From the NCBI GenBank assembly GCA_025056865.1, contig JANWVO010000002.1:124001-188000 (forward strand): a stretch of 64,000 nt of DNA, written 5' to 3'. Positions within the stretch are counted from its first letter, which is position 1. Each line of letters starts with the position of its first letter. A program made the position numbers and the translations under genes. The DNA comes from Bryobacteraceae bacterium. GTDB taxonomy: Bacteria; Acidobacteriota; Terriglobia; Bryobacterales; Bryobacteraceae. Below the pieces are notes generated by a model. It was not told where the DNA came from, did not search any database, and was given only the letters and a program-made list of their open reading frames with translations. This document shows, piece after piece, positions 45,299-53,879 of the stretch.

Positions 45299-46159
45299 CC
45301 TCCGCTCCGGCCACAGATCGCGGATCGCCTGCGGATCCGCAAGCTCCCTCCACCGCTGATCGAACCGCGCCGCCAGCTCCGGCGCGCCTTTCAGAATCTC
45401 GGCCAGGCCGAACTGCTGCGAGGGCGGGCCGTTCTTCGCCATCGCAGCCAGGTGCTGCTCGACGTCCTCCCACCGGTCGGTCAGCCCGCCGGGATCCAGC
45501 AGCACCACGCGGCTCTCGATCACGCCGAAATTCTTCAGATGGGCGTCCACGCTGAACACGCCCCGCCGCCAGCCCGCGCGCCGCAGCTCCAGCAGCCGCT
45601 CCAGCCACCGCTCTACTTCATTCCACCTGCCCTGCGCCGCCAGCTTCTTCAGCCGCTCATAAAGCGTCTCCTCCACCCGCTCGGTCGCCTCCGTCACCAC
45701 CAGCCACCCCGGCCATCCGCCCACGCGCACCAGCGTCGGCGGGAACGTCACCGTCTCCGGCACCAGCGACGTGCCAGACAGGTGCTTCACCGCCAGATAC
45801 TCCCCGCGCACGTCGCGGTGCACGAACTTCTGCCAGATGCGGCCCCAGTGCGTGCCGAACCAGACCGCCTTCGGCACCAGCGAAACGGCCGTCTGCACCG
45901 CGACCCGCAGCAGCCGCAGCGCCGCCGAAGGATGGGAAGCCCACCGCGCTGCCAGCCGCCGCGGCAGGAACCGCTCCACCCGCTTCATCAGCCTCCAGAT
46001 CAGGATCAGCGCAATGATCTCGCTCGCCCCGCGGTCGCGCTTCACCACCCAATGCTCGCTCGCGTACACCACCTTCCCCACGCCCTCGCCGATCCGCTTC
46101 AGCCGGCCGGCCGTGAGTTCCTCCGGGGCCTTCTCCAGCGCCTTCAGAGGGCTTCGCAT
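45290..46159 (-). CDS. Protein-kinase-fold protein (LPS/RIO kinase-like)
   Basis: 289 residues from ATG 46159, with GGGAGG before it. A glycine loop (GEGVGKVVY), a VVKRD lysine, and a catalytic-loop-like FSVDAHLKNFGV followed by VVLLDPGGLTD correspond to the D-x-H-x-x-N and D-x-G elements of small kinase-fold phosphotransferases. The middle has amphipathic or hydrophobic helices (LRLLRVAVQTAVSLVPKAVW). Such proteins phosphorylate lipopolysaccharide sugars, small molecules or proteins; the substrate is unknown. It is divergent from the MOT1-type transporter and convergent with the transglutaminase-like gene. Confidence 0.72.
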   Translation of the reverse strand: MRSPLKALEKAPEELTAGRLKRIGEGVGKVVYASEHWVVKRDRGASEIIALILIWRLMKRVERFLPRRLAARWASHPSAALRLLRVAVQTAVSLVPKAVWFGTHWGRIWQKFVHRDVRGEYLAVKHLSGTSLVPETVTFPPTLVRVGGWPGWLVVTEATERVEETLYERLKKLAAQGRWNEVERWLERLLELRRAGWRRGVFSVDAHLKNFGVIESRVVLLDPGGLTDRWEDVEQHLAAMAKNGPPSQQFGLAEILKGAPELAARFDQRWRELADPQAIRDLWPERRSG

Positions 46160-46306
46160 CGGCCTCCCTTCCCGCCTCGCTCTCGCCTGCGAGAATACCA
46201 TGCCTGCCGCCGGGAACAAGCCTGTTATCCTGAAAAATTGCCCGTCGCCGCGCGCCCTGCGGCAACGTCCGCGCGGCGCCAGCCGCGCGCCGGGCCGCGT
46301 TTGCCG

Positions 46307-47497
46307 ATGTCCGCCGACAACCTTCCAGCCGCCGCCGCCTCAACGCCACCGGAGACCCGGAAGCCTCCCCTGCGCTTTGACCGCCATGAGTGGTCCGGCG
46401 CATTCGGCGACATGGGCACGGATCTGCCCCTCCTTGTCGGCATGATCCTCGCCGCCCGGCTTGACGCCGCCAGCGTGCTTGTCATCTTCGGCCTCATGCA
46501 GATCCTTACCGGCGTCTGCTACCGCATGCCCATGCCGGTGCAGCCCCTCAAGGCGATGGCCGCGCTCATCATCGCGCAGAAGCTTCCCGCCGCCATCGTC
46601 TACGGCGGAGGGCTTGCCATCGGAGCCGTCATGCTGCTGCTCACGCTCAGCGGTGCGCTCGAATGGGTCGCCCGCATCGTGCCCAGGCCGGTGGTCCGCG
46701 GCATCCAGTTCGGCCTCGGCCTTCAGTTGGCCTCCATCGCGCTGAAGGATTACGTGCGCGCGGACGGGCGCGCCGGATGGATCCTTGCCGCCGCAGGCTT
46801 CGTCCTTACGCTCTGGCTCATGCGCCGTCCCCGCGTCCCCTCGGCGCTCGCGCTCGTCGGCCTCGGCCTCGCCTATGCCTTCACCGCCAGGCTGAGCGGA
46901 GCAGACCTGCTTCACGCCGCAGGCCTCCGGCTGCCGCAGCTCCACGCCCCGGCATGGCAGGACATCTGGACCGGCTTCCTCCTGCTCAGCCTGCCCCAGC
47001 TCCCGCTGTCTCTGGCCAACTCCGTCCTTGCCACTCGCCAGGTCGCCGTGGACCTCTTCCCGGACCGCGCCCCGTCGGTCCGCCGCATCGGGCTCACCTA
47101 CTCGCTCATGAACCTTGTCAACCCGCTGCTCGGAGGCGTGCCCACCTGCCACGGCTCCGGCGGCATGGCGGGCCATTACGCCTTCGGCGGGCGCACCGGC
47201 GGCTCCGTTGTGATTTACGGCTCGATTTACCTGGTTCTCGGCCTCTTTTTCAGCGGCGGATTCCAGAAAGTCATCGAGATTTTCCCGCTCCCGGTGCTCG
47301 GCATCCTGCTGCTTTTCGAAAGCCTCACGCTCCTGCTTCTCGTCCGCGACGTCGCGCCCGAAGGCAGCCACTTCGCCATCGCCGCGCTCGTCGGCCTCTC
47401 GGCTCTCTTCCTGCCTTACGGCTACGTGATTGGCATGGCCGCGGGCACGCTTCTCCACGCCGCCGCCCGCCGCGGATGGATCGCCTTCGCCAGATGA
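46307..47497 (+). CDS. MOT1-type molybdate/sulfate transporter
   Basis: 396 residues from ATG 46307, with about ten hydrophobic segments. GAFGDMGTDLPLLVGMI near the start and NPLLGGVPTCHGSGGMAGHY later are the two signature motifs of the MOT1/SulP-related family, which imports molybdate in plants, algae and bacteria. It sits in the inner membrane. The 147-nt leader shared with the kinase-like gene is G+C-rich and shows TATCCT at about 46225 but no clear ribosome-binding site and no recognisable Moco riboswitch. Sulfate is the alternative substrate. Confidence 0.85.
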   Translation: MSADNLPAAAASTPPETRKPPLRFDRHEWSGAFGDMGTDLPLLVGMILAARLDAASVLVIFGLMQILTGVCYRMPMPVQPLKAMAALIIAQKLPAAIVYGGGLAIGAVMLLLTLSGALEWVARIVPRPVVRGIQFGLGLQLASIALKDYVRADGRAGWILAAAGFVLTLWLMRRPRVPSALALVGLGLAYAFTARLSGADLLHAAGLRLPQLHAPAWQDIWTGFLLLSLPQLPLSLANSVLATRQVAVDLFPDRAPSVRRIGLTYSLMNLVNPLLGGVPTCHGSGGMAGHYAFGGRTGGSVVIYGSIYLVLGLFFSGGFQKVIEIFPLPVLGILLLFESLTLLLLVRDVAPEGSHFAIAALVGLSALFLPYGYVIGMAAGTLLHAAARRGWIAFAR

Positions 47498-47509
47498 TCC
47501 CCCCGGGAG

Positions 47510-48460
47510 CTACTGGACAGGAATCCTGCCCCGGTTCGCCTCCGCCCACTGCCGGAATGTCAGCATCCCGGGATTCAGCTCGCGCGCCAGGCGCGGATCC
47601 CGCGCTTCGCAGAATTCCCGCGAAAATTCCGTATTGAACTGGAACATATTGCCGAGATCTTCAGCGTGCGGGATGTCCAGGCTGCGGAAAACGGCGTGCG
47701 GCAGCGGCTCGTAATCCACCCGCTCTCCCATCGCCTCGCTCAGGCCGGCGGCCATCTCTTCGCCGGTCAGGTGCCCCGAGGCAACTCCCACGCGCCGCCC
47801 GGCGAACTCCGGACCTCGCTTCAGAATCCCGTATGCGCAGCCTCCGATGTCCCGGGCTGCGATGCCCGGCAGCCGCGCGCTGCCGATGGGCAGGCTCAGC
47901 ACCAGCCTCCCGTCCGCGTTTCGCGCCGGGCCGGAACCGAAATGGATGAAATTGTCCCAGTAGAAGCTCGTCAGCAGGTAGGTAACCGGCAGCCCCAGCT
48001 CCTCGAACACCGCGTCCGCCTCCCCTTTGGAGTCGAAATGCGGAACCTTGTAGCGCCCCATGAGGGTCGGCATCCTGCCGTCATCCAGGGGAACGAACCG
48101 GCGCGTGTCCTCGAGCGTCGACCAGATGACATGGCCCAGGCCGGCATGGGCCGCCGCGCGCGCCATCGCCGTCGCCTGCGCCGTCTCCCTCTCCGGCGAG
48201 AAATGCTGCCAATAGAAGGTCACACAATACGCTGCGTAGGCGCCGGCAAATGCCCTCTCCAGGCTTTCCGGGTCATCAGCGTCCGCGGCCACTACTTCCG
48301 CCCCCTGCCGCGCCAGCTCCCGGGCCGCTGCCGAATCCGGGTTCCGCGTGAGAGCCCGCACCGCGAAAGGGCTGTCACGGTCTTCCAGGATCGCTCTCGC
48401 CAGCCCGCCGCCTTGTGCTCCTGTCGCGCCGGCAATCGCCACGACTGGTTTCCGGATCAT
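47510..48460 (-). CDS. NmrA/SDR-family NAD(P)-binding protein
   Basis: 316 residues from ATG 48460, with GGGAGGG upstream. The Rossmann start VVAIAGATGAQGGGLARAIL, VRALTRNPDS and AYCVTFYWQHFS are typical of NmrA-like proteins, atypical SDRs that sense NAD(P) ratios or act as quinone or isoflavone-type reductases. The SDR catalytic Tyr-x-x-x-Lys is not evident apart from GRYKVPHFDSK. It lies 129 nt downstream of ogt, beyond a strong hairpin. The role may be redox sensing; inferred only. Confidence 0.85.
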   Translation of the reverse strand: MIRKPVVAIAGATGAQGGGLARAILEDRDSPFAVRALTRNPDSAAARELARQGAEVVAADADDPESLERAFAGAYAAYCVTFYWQHFSPERETAQATAMARAAAHAGLGHVIWSTLEDTRRFVPLDDGRMPTLMGRYKVPHFDSKGEADAVFEELGLPVTYLLTSFYWDNFIHFGSGPARNADGRLVLSLPIGSARLPGIAARDIGGCAYGILKRGPEFAGRRVGVASGHLTGEEMAAGLSEAMGERVDYEPLPHAVFRSLDIPHAEDLGNMFQFNTEFSREFCEARDPRLARELNPGMLTFRQWAEANRGRIPVQ

Positions 48461-48530
48461 GCATCCCTCCCCTCGGCTTGGTCTCCCGGCGCTGCCAGCC
48501 CGCCTTCCCGGTTCCGGGCGCACCGCAGGG

Positions 48531-48555
48531 GAGGCGGTCCTCGCCGGACCGCCTC
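48531..48555 (-). terminator. 10-bp perfect hairpin downstream of ogt
   Basis: GAGGCGGTCC and GGACCGCCTC form a perfect 10-bp stem with a 5-nt loop, 34 nt after the ogt stop. There is no T-run, so it may be a weak terminator, an RNA-processing stop or a REP-like element. Confidence 0.5.
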
Positions 48556-48589
48556 TGCCATTGGGCTCACATCCCGGAGCCGGTGTCAA

Positions 48590-49084
48590 TCACCGGCGGA
48601 TGTTCAGCCCCTCCAGCGCGAGCAGCCGCCTCTTCACTTCCAGCCCGCCGGAAAATCCCCCCAGCGTCCCGTCCGCCGCCACCAGCCGGTGGCACGGCAC
48701 GATCACCGGCAGCGGATTCCGGCCAGCCGCTGCCCCCACCGCCCGCGCCGCTCCAGGACGGCCCAGTGCGCGCGCAATTTCGCCGTAAGTCCGCCTCTCC
48801 CCCCACGGAATTCCCAAAAGGGCTTTCCAGACGTCTTGCTGGAATTGCGTCCCGTCAAGCCGGAAAGGAACTTGAAATTCCCTCCTGCGGCCCCGGGCAT
48901 ATTCATCCAGCTCGTGCCGCGCACGGCGCAGCACCGGCTCGTGGTCTCGCCGCTGCCCCGCCGCAAAGCCGGGCGGCGGTGCGAAAGGAGAGCTCGAGAA
49001 GGCGGCGCGCCGCAACAGGCCGCCTTCTGCCGCCACGAAAAGCCACAGGCCGGGCGCCAGCTCAACGGGGGTCCATGCTGTCAT
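48590..49084 (-). CDS. ogt: Methylated-DNA-protein-cysteine S-methyltransferase
   Basis: 164 residues. The active-site PCHRLV, preceded by RNPLPVIV and followed by GTLGGFSGG, and the DNA-binding RTYGEIARALGRPGAARAVG helix-turn-helix (named by ends) identify an O6-alkylguanine-DNA alkyltransferase. It transfers the alkyl group from damaged guanine or thymine to its own cysteine in a suicide reaction. It follows the sugar-binding lipoprotein gene by 26 nt, an unusual partner. No Ada-type regulatory domain is present. Confidence 0.93.
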   Translation of the reverse strand: MTAWTPVELAPGLWLFVAAEGGLLRRAAFSSSPFAPPPGFAAGQRRDHEPVLRRARHELDEYARGRRREFQVPFRLDGTQFQQDVWKALLGIPWGERRTYGEIARALGRPGAARAVGAAAGRNPLPVIVPCHRLVAADGTLGGFSGGLEVKRRLLALEGLNIRR

Positions 49085-49110
49085 GGCTCAGGCAGAGCGC
49101 CCGGCGGCGC

Positions 49111-50073
49111 TCATTTCCTCAGGCGCGCCACGTTGTTGCGGTCCACCAGCAGCGTGCCGGTGTCGATGAAGACCGGCAGCGGGGAGCGCGGATCGTTGCG
49201 GAAGTCCGCTGTCAGGGACGGCGGCTTCCTGAGCACCACATCGGCCAGCGCCTTGAGCCCGTAGTAGCCCATCGTGTAGGGCTTCTGCGCAATCGTCGCC
49301 GCGATCTTGCCCTTCTCGATCCACTCCAGCGTGTTCTGCGCCGCGTCCATCGCAAGGATCACCTTGTTCTCGATCCTCGCCCGGTCCAGTACGTCGGCGA
49401 TCTCCGCCCCCGACAGCGACTCCAGCGCCACGAAGGCGTCCGGCAGGTTCTTCTTGTCGACGTACTCCTTCGCAATATCGAAAGCGAGGCTCGAATTGCC
49501 CTTCATGTCCTGCACCGCCGCCACCTTGATGCCAGGCGCCGATTCGAGCGCGGCGCGGTAGCCGTCCAGCCGGTCTTCCAGGTTCTTCTGTCCCGCAATC
49601 GTGAAGAACACCACCGTGCCCTTGCCGTTCAGCAGCTTGATGAGCAGGCGCCCGCCCATCTGTCCCGCCTCGTAGTTGTTCGTTCCCACAAAGAACAGCC
49701 GCCGGCTCTGCGGCGCATCCGCGTCAATGGTCACCACCGGAGTGCCTCCTTCCACGGCGGCGTTGATGTCCGGCGTCAGCAGCTCGGCATTGCCGGCGCT
49801 GACAAGCACTCCCGCAGGCTTCTTCGTCATGATGCGCCGGAACTCCTCGCGCTCGGCCTGCGCGTCGTACGTTTCCGGCCCCACCACCTCGGCCTGCACG
49901 CCCAGTTCGCGCGCGGCGGCCAGAAAGCCCGCGCCCGCCTCCTGCCAGTAGGGAATCTTCGGATTGGCGCAAACCAGGTAATACTTTTCTGTCGTCTGAT
50001 GCGCCGGTCCGCCGCCTCCGCAGCCCCAGAATGCCAGCAACGGCGCCATCATCAGCATGATTCGTCGATTCAT
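49111..50073 (-). CDS. Sugar ABC transporter substrate-binding lipoprotein (orphan)
   Basis: 320 residues from ATG 50073 (ATG 50079 possible). The N-terminus MNRRIMLMMAPLLAFWGCGGG is a lipoprotein signal with an imperfect lipobox before the Cys. The Peripla_BP_4 fold is clear: YLVCANPKIPYWQEAGAGF, PAGVLVSAGNAELLTPDIN and VTIDADAPQSRRLFFVGTNN (named by ends). It binds a sugar, probably a pentose or hexose, outside the inner membrane. No permease or ATPase gene is nearby; the downstream genes are ogt and an NmrA protein, so it may serve a distant transporter or act as a sensor. Confidence 0.9.
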   Translation of the reverse strand: MNRRIMLMMAPLLAFWGCGGGGPAHQTTEKYYLVCANPKIPYWQEAGAGFLAAARELGVQAEVVGPETYDAQAEREEFRRIMTKKPAGVLVSAGNAELLTPDINAAVEGGTPVVTIDADAPQSRRLFFVGTNNYEAGQMGGRLLIKLLNGKGTVVFFTIAGQKNLEDRLDGYRAALESAPGIKVAAVQDMKGNSSLAFDIAKEYVDKKNLPDAFVALESLSGAEIADVLDRARIENKVILAMDAAQNTLEWIEKGKIAATIAQKPYTMGYYGLKALADVVLRKPPSLTADFRNDPRSPLPVFIDTGTLLVDRNNVARLRK

Positions 50074-50196
50074 GGCCATGAACTCCACTCGCAAAATTTC
50101 GGCCGCCGCCCAGTCTACGCCCGGGATCCGCGGCGGACAAGCCACTCTTCCATCATAAAGAAAGCGAGAATCGGGCCTGATACGGCCTTGAGGTTG

Positions 50197-51018
50197 CTAC
50201 TTCCTGCCCGGCCGAAGATTGCTGCCGCCGGGCTCCAGCATCTTCAGCCCCGCCGGCAGCGTGAACAGTTCGTCGCCCAGGCCGCGGTTGATCGTCACGC
50301 TGTCGGCGTACATCTCGAAATTGCGCTCCCCGTTGCGCTCGCGCCGTACCACGAACGGCCACTGCACGCCGCCTCCCACGTCGCGGTACTTGTCGAAAAT
50401 GGTCACTTCCTCGATCCGGAATTTCAGCTTCGGATCCCGCCGCTCCCATTGCTGCCGCACCGGCAGCTTCGTCGTCTGATGGAACCACACCATCGTCTGG
50501 CGGTTCGCCCCGTCGACAATCCGCACCACGTTGCAGGGCTGACGGTCGACAATGTCCGTCCCCACGGGATCAAAGGTCAGCCCGGGCTCCTTCAGCCGCA
50601 TCCGCAGCGTGTACAGCACGTTGTGCAGCAGCGTCTCCTTGTAGGACTCGAACATCTCCGCCGTCATCGGCTTCGCCCCGCGGTAGGTGATCTCCCAGCC
50701 CCCGTCTTCGTTGTAGATGATGTAGACGTCCTCCTTCTTGCCGAAGGCGCGCCGCTCCCTTTGCCCCAGGAAGTCCGCCTGCATCGGCTCGGGCGGCGTC
50801 AGGTAGCGCACGTAGAATTTCACCCGGCTCATCCCGGAGAGATCCTCGCGGTAGAAGGCGTACGACCGCCCTTCCTCCACCCGGTCGCGCATCGCCAGGA
50901 ATTTCTCGCCGCCCAGCGCGCGAAGCGCGTCATCCACCACCTGCCGCGCCCACTCGGGTGTCTGCGTCTGTGCCGAAACGGCCGTGGCGGCCAGCACCAG
51001 GATCCAGAGCCTTCGCAT
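50197..51018 (-). CDS. Exported outer-membrane-lipoprotein-sorting-like protein
   Basis: 273 residues with a signal peptide (MRRLWILVLAATAVSAQ). The beta-rich body, with ALRALGGEKFLAMRDRVEEG, TMVWFHQTTKLPVRQQW, FDKYRDVGGGVQWPF and a closing ELFTLPAGLK motif, resembles the LolA/LppX-like half-barrel proteins that carry lipids or lipoproteins in the periplasm (a DUF-type family in Acidobacteria). The ligand is unknown. TAGAAT (51027-51032), whose TAG is the stop codon of the upstream membrane protein, ends 8 nt before the ATG. GGAGGGG abuts the ATG directly, which is too close to act as a ribosome-binding site. Confidence 0.75.
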   Translation of the reverse strand: MRRLWILVLAATAVSAQTQTPEWARQVVDDALRALGGEKFLAMRDRVEEGRSYAFYREDLSGMSRVKFYVRYLTPPEPMQADFLGQRERRAFGKKEDVYIIYNEDGGWEITYRGAKPMTAEMFESYKETLLHNVLYTLRMRLKEPGLTFDPVGTDIVDRQPCNVVRIVDGANRQTMVWFHQTTKLPVRQQWERRDPKLKFRIEEVTIFDKYRDVGGGVQWPFVVRRERNGERNFEMYADSVTINRGLGDELFTLPAGLKMLEPGGSNLRPGRK

Positions 51019-51026
51019 CCCCTCCG

Positions 51027-51032
51027 ATTCTA
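51027..51032 (-). promoter_or_regulatory. -10-like TAGAAT 8 nt before the exported LolA-like gene
   Basis: TAGAAT on the minus strand includes the TAG stop of the upstream gene and ends 8 nt before the start codon. Confidence 0.42.
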
Positions 51033-51485
51033 TCGTTCGGGGACGCGGCGCAACAGCCGCTTCGCCATGCGCAGCAAGGCAAGCCAGTCCTCCGGATAGC
51101 TCCTCGCTTCAGGCCCGGTCAGGAACAGCCCCTTCCGCATCAGCGCCCATTGCGTGGCCATCGACAGGGCCGACTGCCCCCACGACACGAAAATCCCCGC
51201 CCGCCGCATGCCGGGAGCCAGCGCCTCATGCAGCCACCATTCCGCCGCATGCACGCAGAGAGGCCACACCGCCAGCAGGATCGCCAGTGCCGCCCATCCC
51301 GGCCGGAAATGCCGCAGCCGTTGCACAAGGGCCCCCGTGAACCCCGCAAGGACGGCAAAGAGCACGAACTGCACGGCGGCTCCTTCCCCCGCGCCGGAGC
51401 CGCCGCTTGCGCGTACGGCGGCAAAGAATGGGATCGCGCGGTACAGGCCGCTGTGCAGCGCCGACTTCCAGTTCCACGCCCTCAT
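51030..51485 (-). CDS. Small integral membrane protein
   Basis: 151 residues with about three or four hydrophobic segments (AVQFVLFAVLAGFTGALV, WAALAILLAVWPLCV) and a basic C-terminal tail (RMAKRLLRRVPER). No family is recognised. The ATG overlaps the glycosyltransferase stop by 1 nt (TGATG), so it is translated right after it and is probably part of the PHP-GT4 unit. It may anchor or flip the product of the glycosyltransferase; this is context-based inference. Confidence 0.7.
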   Translation of the reverse strand: MRAWNWKSALHSGLYRAIPFFAAVRASGGSGAGEGAAVQFVLFAVLAGFTGALVQRLRHFRPGWAALAILLAVWPLCVHAAEWWLHEALAPGMRRAGIFVSWGQSALSMATQWALMRKGLFLTGPEARSYPEDWLALLRMAKRLLRRVPER

Positions 51486-52666
51486 CAGGCCAGGCACCGG
51501 GCCTCGGCTTTTTGCCGGGAGCGCCCCGCCACCGCATCCTGCCACGCAGACCACACGGTCGCCGCCACCTGATCCCAGCTCCGCCCCTCGGCCGCCCGCC
51601 TTGCGGCCCGCCCCATCTGCGCCCGCAGCGCCGGCCTCTGCGCCAGCTCCACCACGCTTCGCGCCAGCCCGGCCGCCGTGTCGCAAACCATTCCGGTGAC
51701 GCCGTGCTGCACGATGGTCGCCGGCCCGCCCGCGTTCATGACCACGCACGGCACGCCGGACGCCATCGCCTCCTGCACCGCGTTGCCATAAGTATCGGTC
51801 TCGCTCGGGAAAACGAAGACGTCGAAATTCGCGTACGCGCGCGCCAGCTCCTCGCCCTTCAGCATGCCGAGCCAGCGGAAATTCGGAACCTCGCGCTCGA
51901 GCCACCGGCGCTCGGATCCCTCGCCCGCGGCCTCGATGCGGAAGTCCGCCACGCCTGCCTTCATCAAGGCACGGGCGGCCTCTGCCAGCCGCCGGACGCC
52001 CTTCTCCGGCGACAGCCTGCCCACATAGCCGGCCACGAAAGCGCCATCCTCGCGCTGCCGCTTGCAGGGATTGAAAAGCCGGCAATCCACCCCGCGCATC
52101 ATCAGCCGGGACGGCTTGCCCGTGGCCCTCTCCAGCCGGAGGGCCATCTCGCGGTTCGGGACGAGATGAATCCTGCCCTGCCGGTAATACAGGGCCAGGC
52201 CGAGGAAACTCGCCCGGCTGACGGCACTCCGGATCCGCTGCGGCATCCACCGCGGCAGCCGCCAGGCAGCATACTCGTGCACGTTGGTGTGCCAGCTCAT
52301 CACCACCGGCAGCCCGAGCCTCCACGCCGCCAGCGAGCCGAGAAATCCCGGATGATTCGGGCCGGTAATATGGACGATTTCCGCCTCAAATTCCCGCAAA
52401 CTCCGCTCTACCAACGGCAAATGCCGCCAGAATAACAGGTCGAATTTCAGATCATTTTCCAGGTTCCAGTGCAGCCGGCTGGTACGGAGCGAGAGCCGCG
52501 CCTGCTCTCCCTGCCGGCGCAACGCCGTCTCCGGCCCTGCGTGAACCACCAGCAGCGGCAGCCCATGCCGGACCGCATGCTCCTCGATCATCCGGCACGT
52601 CAGCGCCACCCCGTTGACTTCCAGCAGGCTGTCCGCAAAAAGCGCAACCCGGGGCGCACCCGTCAC
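51485..52666 (-). CDS. GT4-family glycosyltransferase
   Basis: 393 residues. The GT-B fold is indicated by VALFADSLLEVNGVAL, IVHITGPNHPGF, VMSWHTNVHEYAAW, GRLSPEKG and the nucleotide-sugar motif FPSETDTYGNAVQEAMASG with the E-x7-E pattern. The closest general type is the glycosyltransferases that glycosylate lipids (for example diacylglycerol or phosphatidylinositol mannosyl/glucosyl transferases). Its ATG overlaps the PHP gene stop by 4 nt, and the small membrane protein starts at its stop. The product is probably a glycolipid or an exopolysaccharide precursor. Confidence 0.9.
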   Translation of the reverse strand: MTGAPRVALFADSLLEVNGVALTCRMIEEHAVRHGLPLLVVHAGPETALRRQGEQARLSLRTSRLHWNLENDLKFDLLFWRHLPLVERSLREFEAEIVHITGPNHPGFLGSLAAWRLGLPVVMSWHTNVHEYAAWRLPRWMPQRIRSAVSRASFLGLALYYRQGRIHLVPNREMALRLERATGKPSRLMMRGVDCRLFNPCKRQREDGAFVAGYVGRLSPEKGVRRLAEAARALMKAGVADFRIEAAGEGSERRWLEREVPNFRWLGMLKGEELARAYANFDVFVFPSETDTYGNAVQEAMASGVPCVVMNAGGPATIVQHGVTGMVCDTAAGLARSVVELAQRPALRAQMGRAARRAAEGRSWDQVAATVWSAWQDAVAGRSRQKAEARCLA

Positions 52667-53796
52667 GCGACCTCCTCCGCCTGCCGCAGCATCTGCCGCA
52701 TGGCCAGGCGCACCCCGTCATGCTCCGCCACCCGCGCTAGCATCACGAACAGCCGGATCAGCGAGGGCTCGCGCCCCGAAGGAAACGCGGCGCTGAGCGG
52801 CGCCTCGCCGCCATCCACCGTCCGGTAGAAGACCCGGTCGCTCCACCGCACCCATCCGTAGCTGTGCCCGTGCTGATCCCGCATCACGTCGCACACCGCC
52901 GACAGGATCCGCAGCGCCATCGGCTCGCGGTACTGCCTCATCACCAGCACGCGGCTCCCGCCTCTGGCCCGGACCTCCTCGACGAACCCTTCGAAGCTGT
53001 CCGCGGCGGTGAGATTGAGAAGCGCATTCGGCTCGGCGCCGTGCCGGTCGCCGCCGGAGACGCACGGCAGCCGGTAGCGCCCGGCCAGCTTCAGCGTCCG
53101 CAGGTTTTCCTTCCACGGGCGCAGCCCGTTCAGCTCAAGCGCGTGGATCCACCTCCTGTAACGCGCCAGAAACTGTTCTGCCATGACGGCGTGATAGCTG
53201 GCCCCGGCGCCCTTTTCGTCCCAATAAGGGTGGTTGAAGACCACCAGCGCCGCCGGATCCGACGCCAGCCAGCCAAGCAGCGCGCCGAGTTCCGCGTCGC
53301 GCGGCGACGCCGTGAACCGGCGCATCGCCTCCATCATCGGCGCAGCCTGCTGCGCGGGAAGGTTGTGCAGTCCCAGGTGGAAGAACGTGCCGCGCCAGGG
53401 CACCGTCCATTCGACGCTCACCGGCGTCTCCCGCCCCTCCGGCAGCAGCCGCAGCCGCAGCGGCGCCTCGATGGTGTCGTGGTCGGTGATCGAAACGAGC
53501 GGCTTCAGGCCCAGCCGTTCGATCTGCGCCGCTTCGGTGCGCAGCGCCTCGCGCGGCCCCAGCGGCGGCGTCCACCACGCGGCGGCGTAATCCAGCGCGC
53601 GGCCATGCGCCTTCCGGTAGCGCTCCTCGTAGCGCCTCAGCAGCGGCCGCAGCCAGGGGCACGCCTCGGCGCAGCGCGGAATGAAGTCCAGCGGCTCGCG
53701 GGAGCAGGAAGTGTGGCTGTGCAGAGAAACGGCGGAGCGCAGCGGGCCGCACCGCCATTCTTCCTGCCATTCAAAGCAGACCCGGGTCGGTTCCAT
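52663..53796 (-). CDS. PHP-domain metal-dependent hydrolase
   Basis: 377 residues. PHP metal ligands are visible: HSHT (H26, H28), ITDHDT (D105, H106, D107), E129 in SVEWTVP, a later HPYW and the final GGDRHG. PHP proteins are phosphoesterases or nuclease-like enzymes. This one lacks polymerase or histidinol-phosphatase companions and is coupled to a GT4 glycosyltransferase, so it may act on a sugar phosphate or phospholipid headgroup. The start at 53796 has GGAG only 3 nt before it. The substrate is unknown. Confidence 0.82.
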   Translation of the reverse strand: MEPTRVCFEWQEEWRCGPLRSAVSLHSHTSCSREPLDFIPRCAEACPWLRPLLRRYEERYRKAHGRALDYAAAWWTPPLGPREALRTEAAQIERLGLKPLVSITDHDTIEAPLRLRLLPEGRETPVSVEWTVPWRGTFFHLGLHNLPAQQAAPMMEAMRRFTASPRDAELGALLGWLASDPAALVVFNHPYWDEKGAGASYHAVMAEQFLARYRRWIHALELNGLRPWKENLRTLKLAGRYRLPCVSGGDRHGAEPNALLNLTAADSFEGFVEEVRARGGSRVLVMRQYREPMALRILSAVCDVMRDQHGHSYGWVRWSDRVFYRTVDGGEAPLSAAFPSGREPSLIRLFVMLARVAEHDGVRLAMRQMLRQAEEVA

Positions 53797-53855
53797 CGAC
53801 TCCAGACTCGCGCGGCGGGTTGAAATCCGCGTGTCCGGATGGTGAAATCCCGGTC

Positions 53856-53879
53856 AAACAGAATTCAGCATTTCTGTTT
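53856..53879. terminator. A+T-rich 8-bp inverted repeat downstream of the HEAT/SEC-C gene
   Basis: AAACAGAA and TTCTGTTT form a perfect 8-bp stem around an 8-nt loop, immediately after the stop codon at 53879-53881 on the minus strand. It is unusually A+T-rich for this region. It is a candidate terminator for the long ribosomal operon or a protein-binding site for the PHP operon. Confidence 0.45.

Noticed and set aside
46160-46306. Possible molybdenum-cofactor riboswitch before the MOT1-type transporter
   Set aside because: The leader is G+C-rich and can fold, but I could not find the conserved Moco-RNA core segments.
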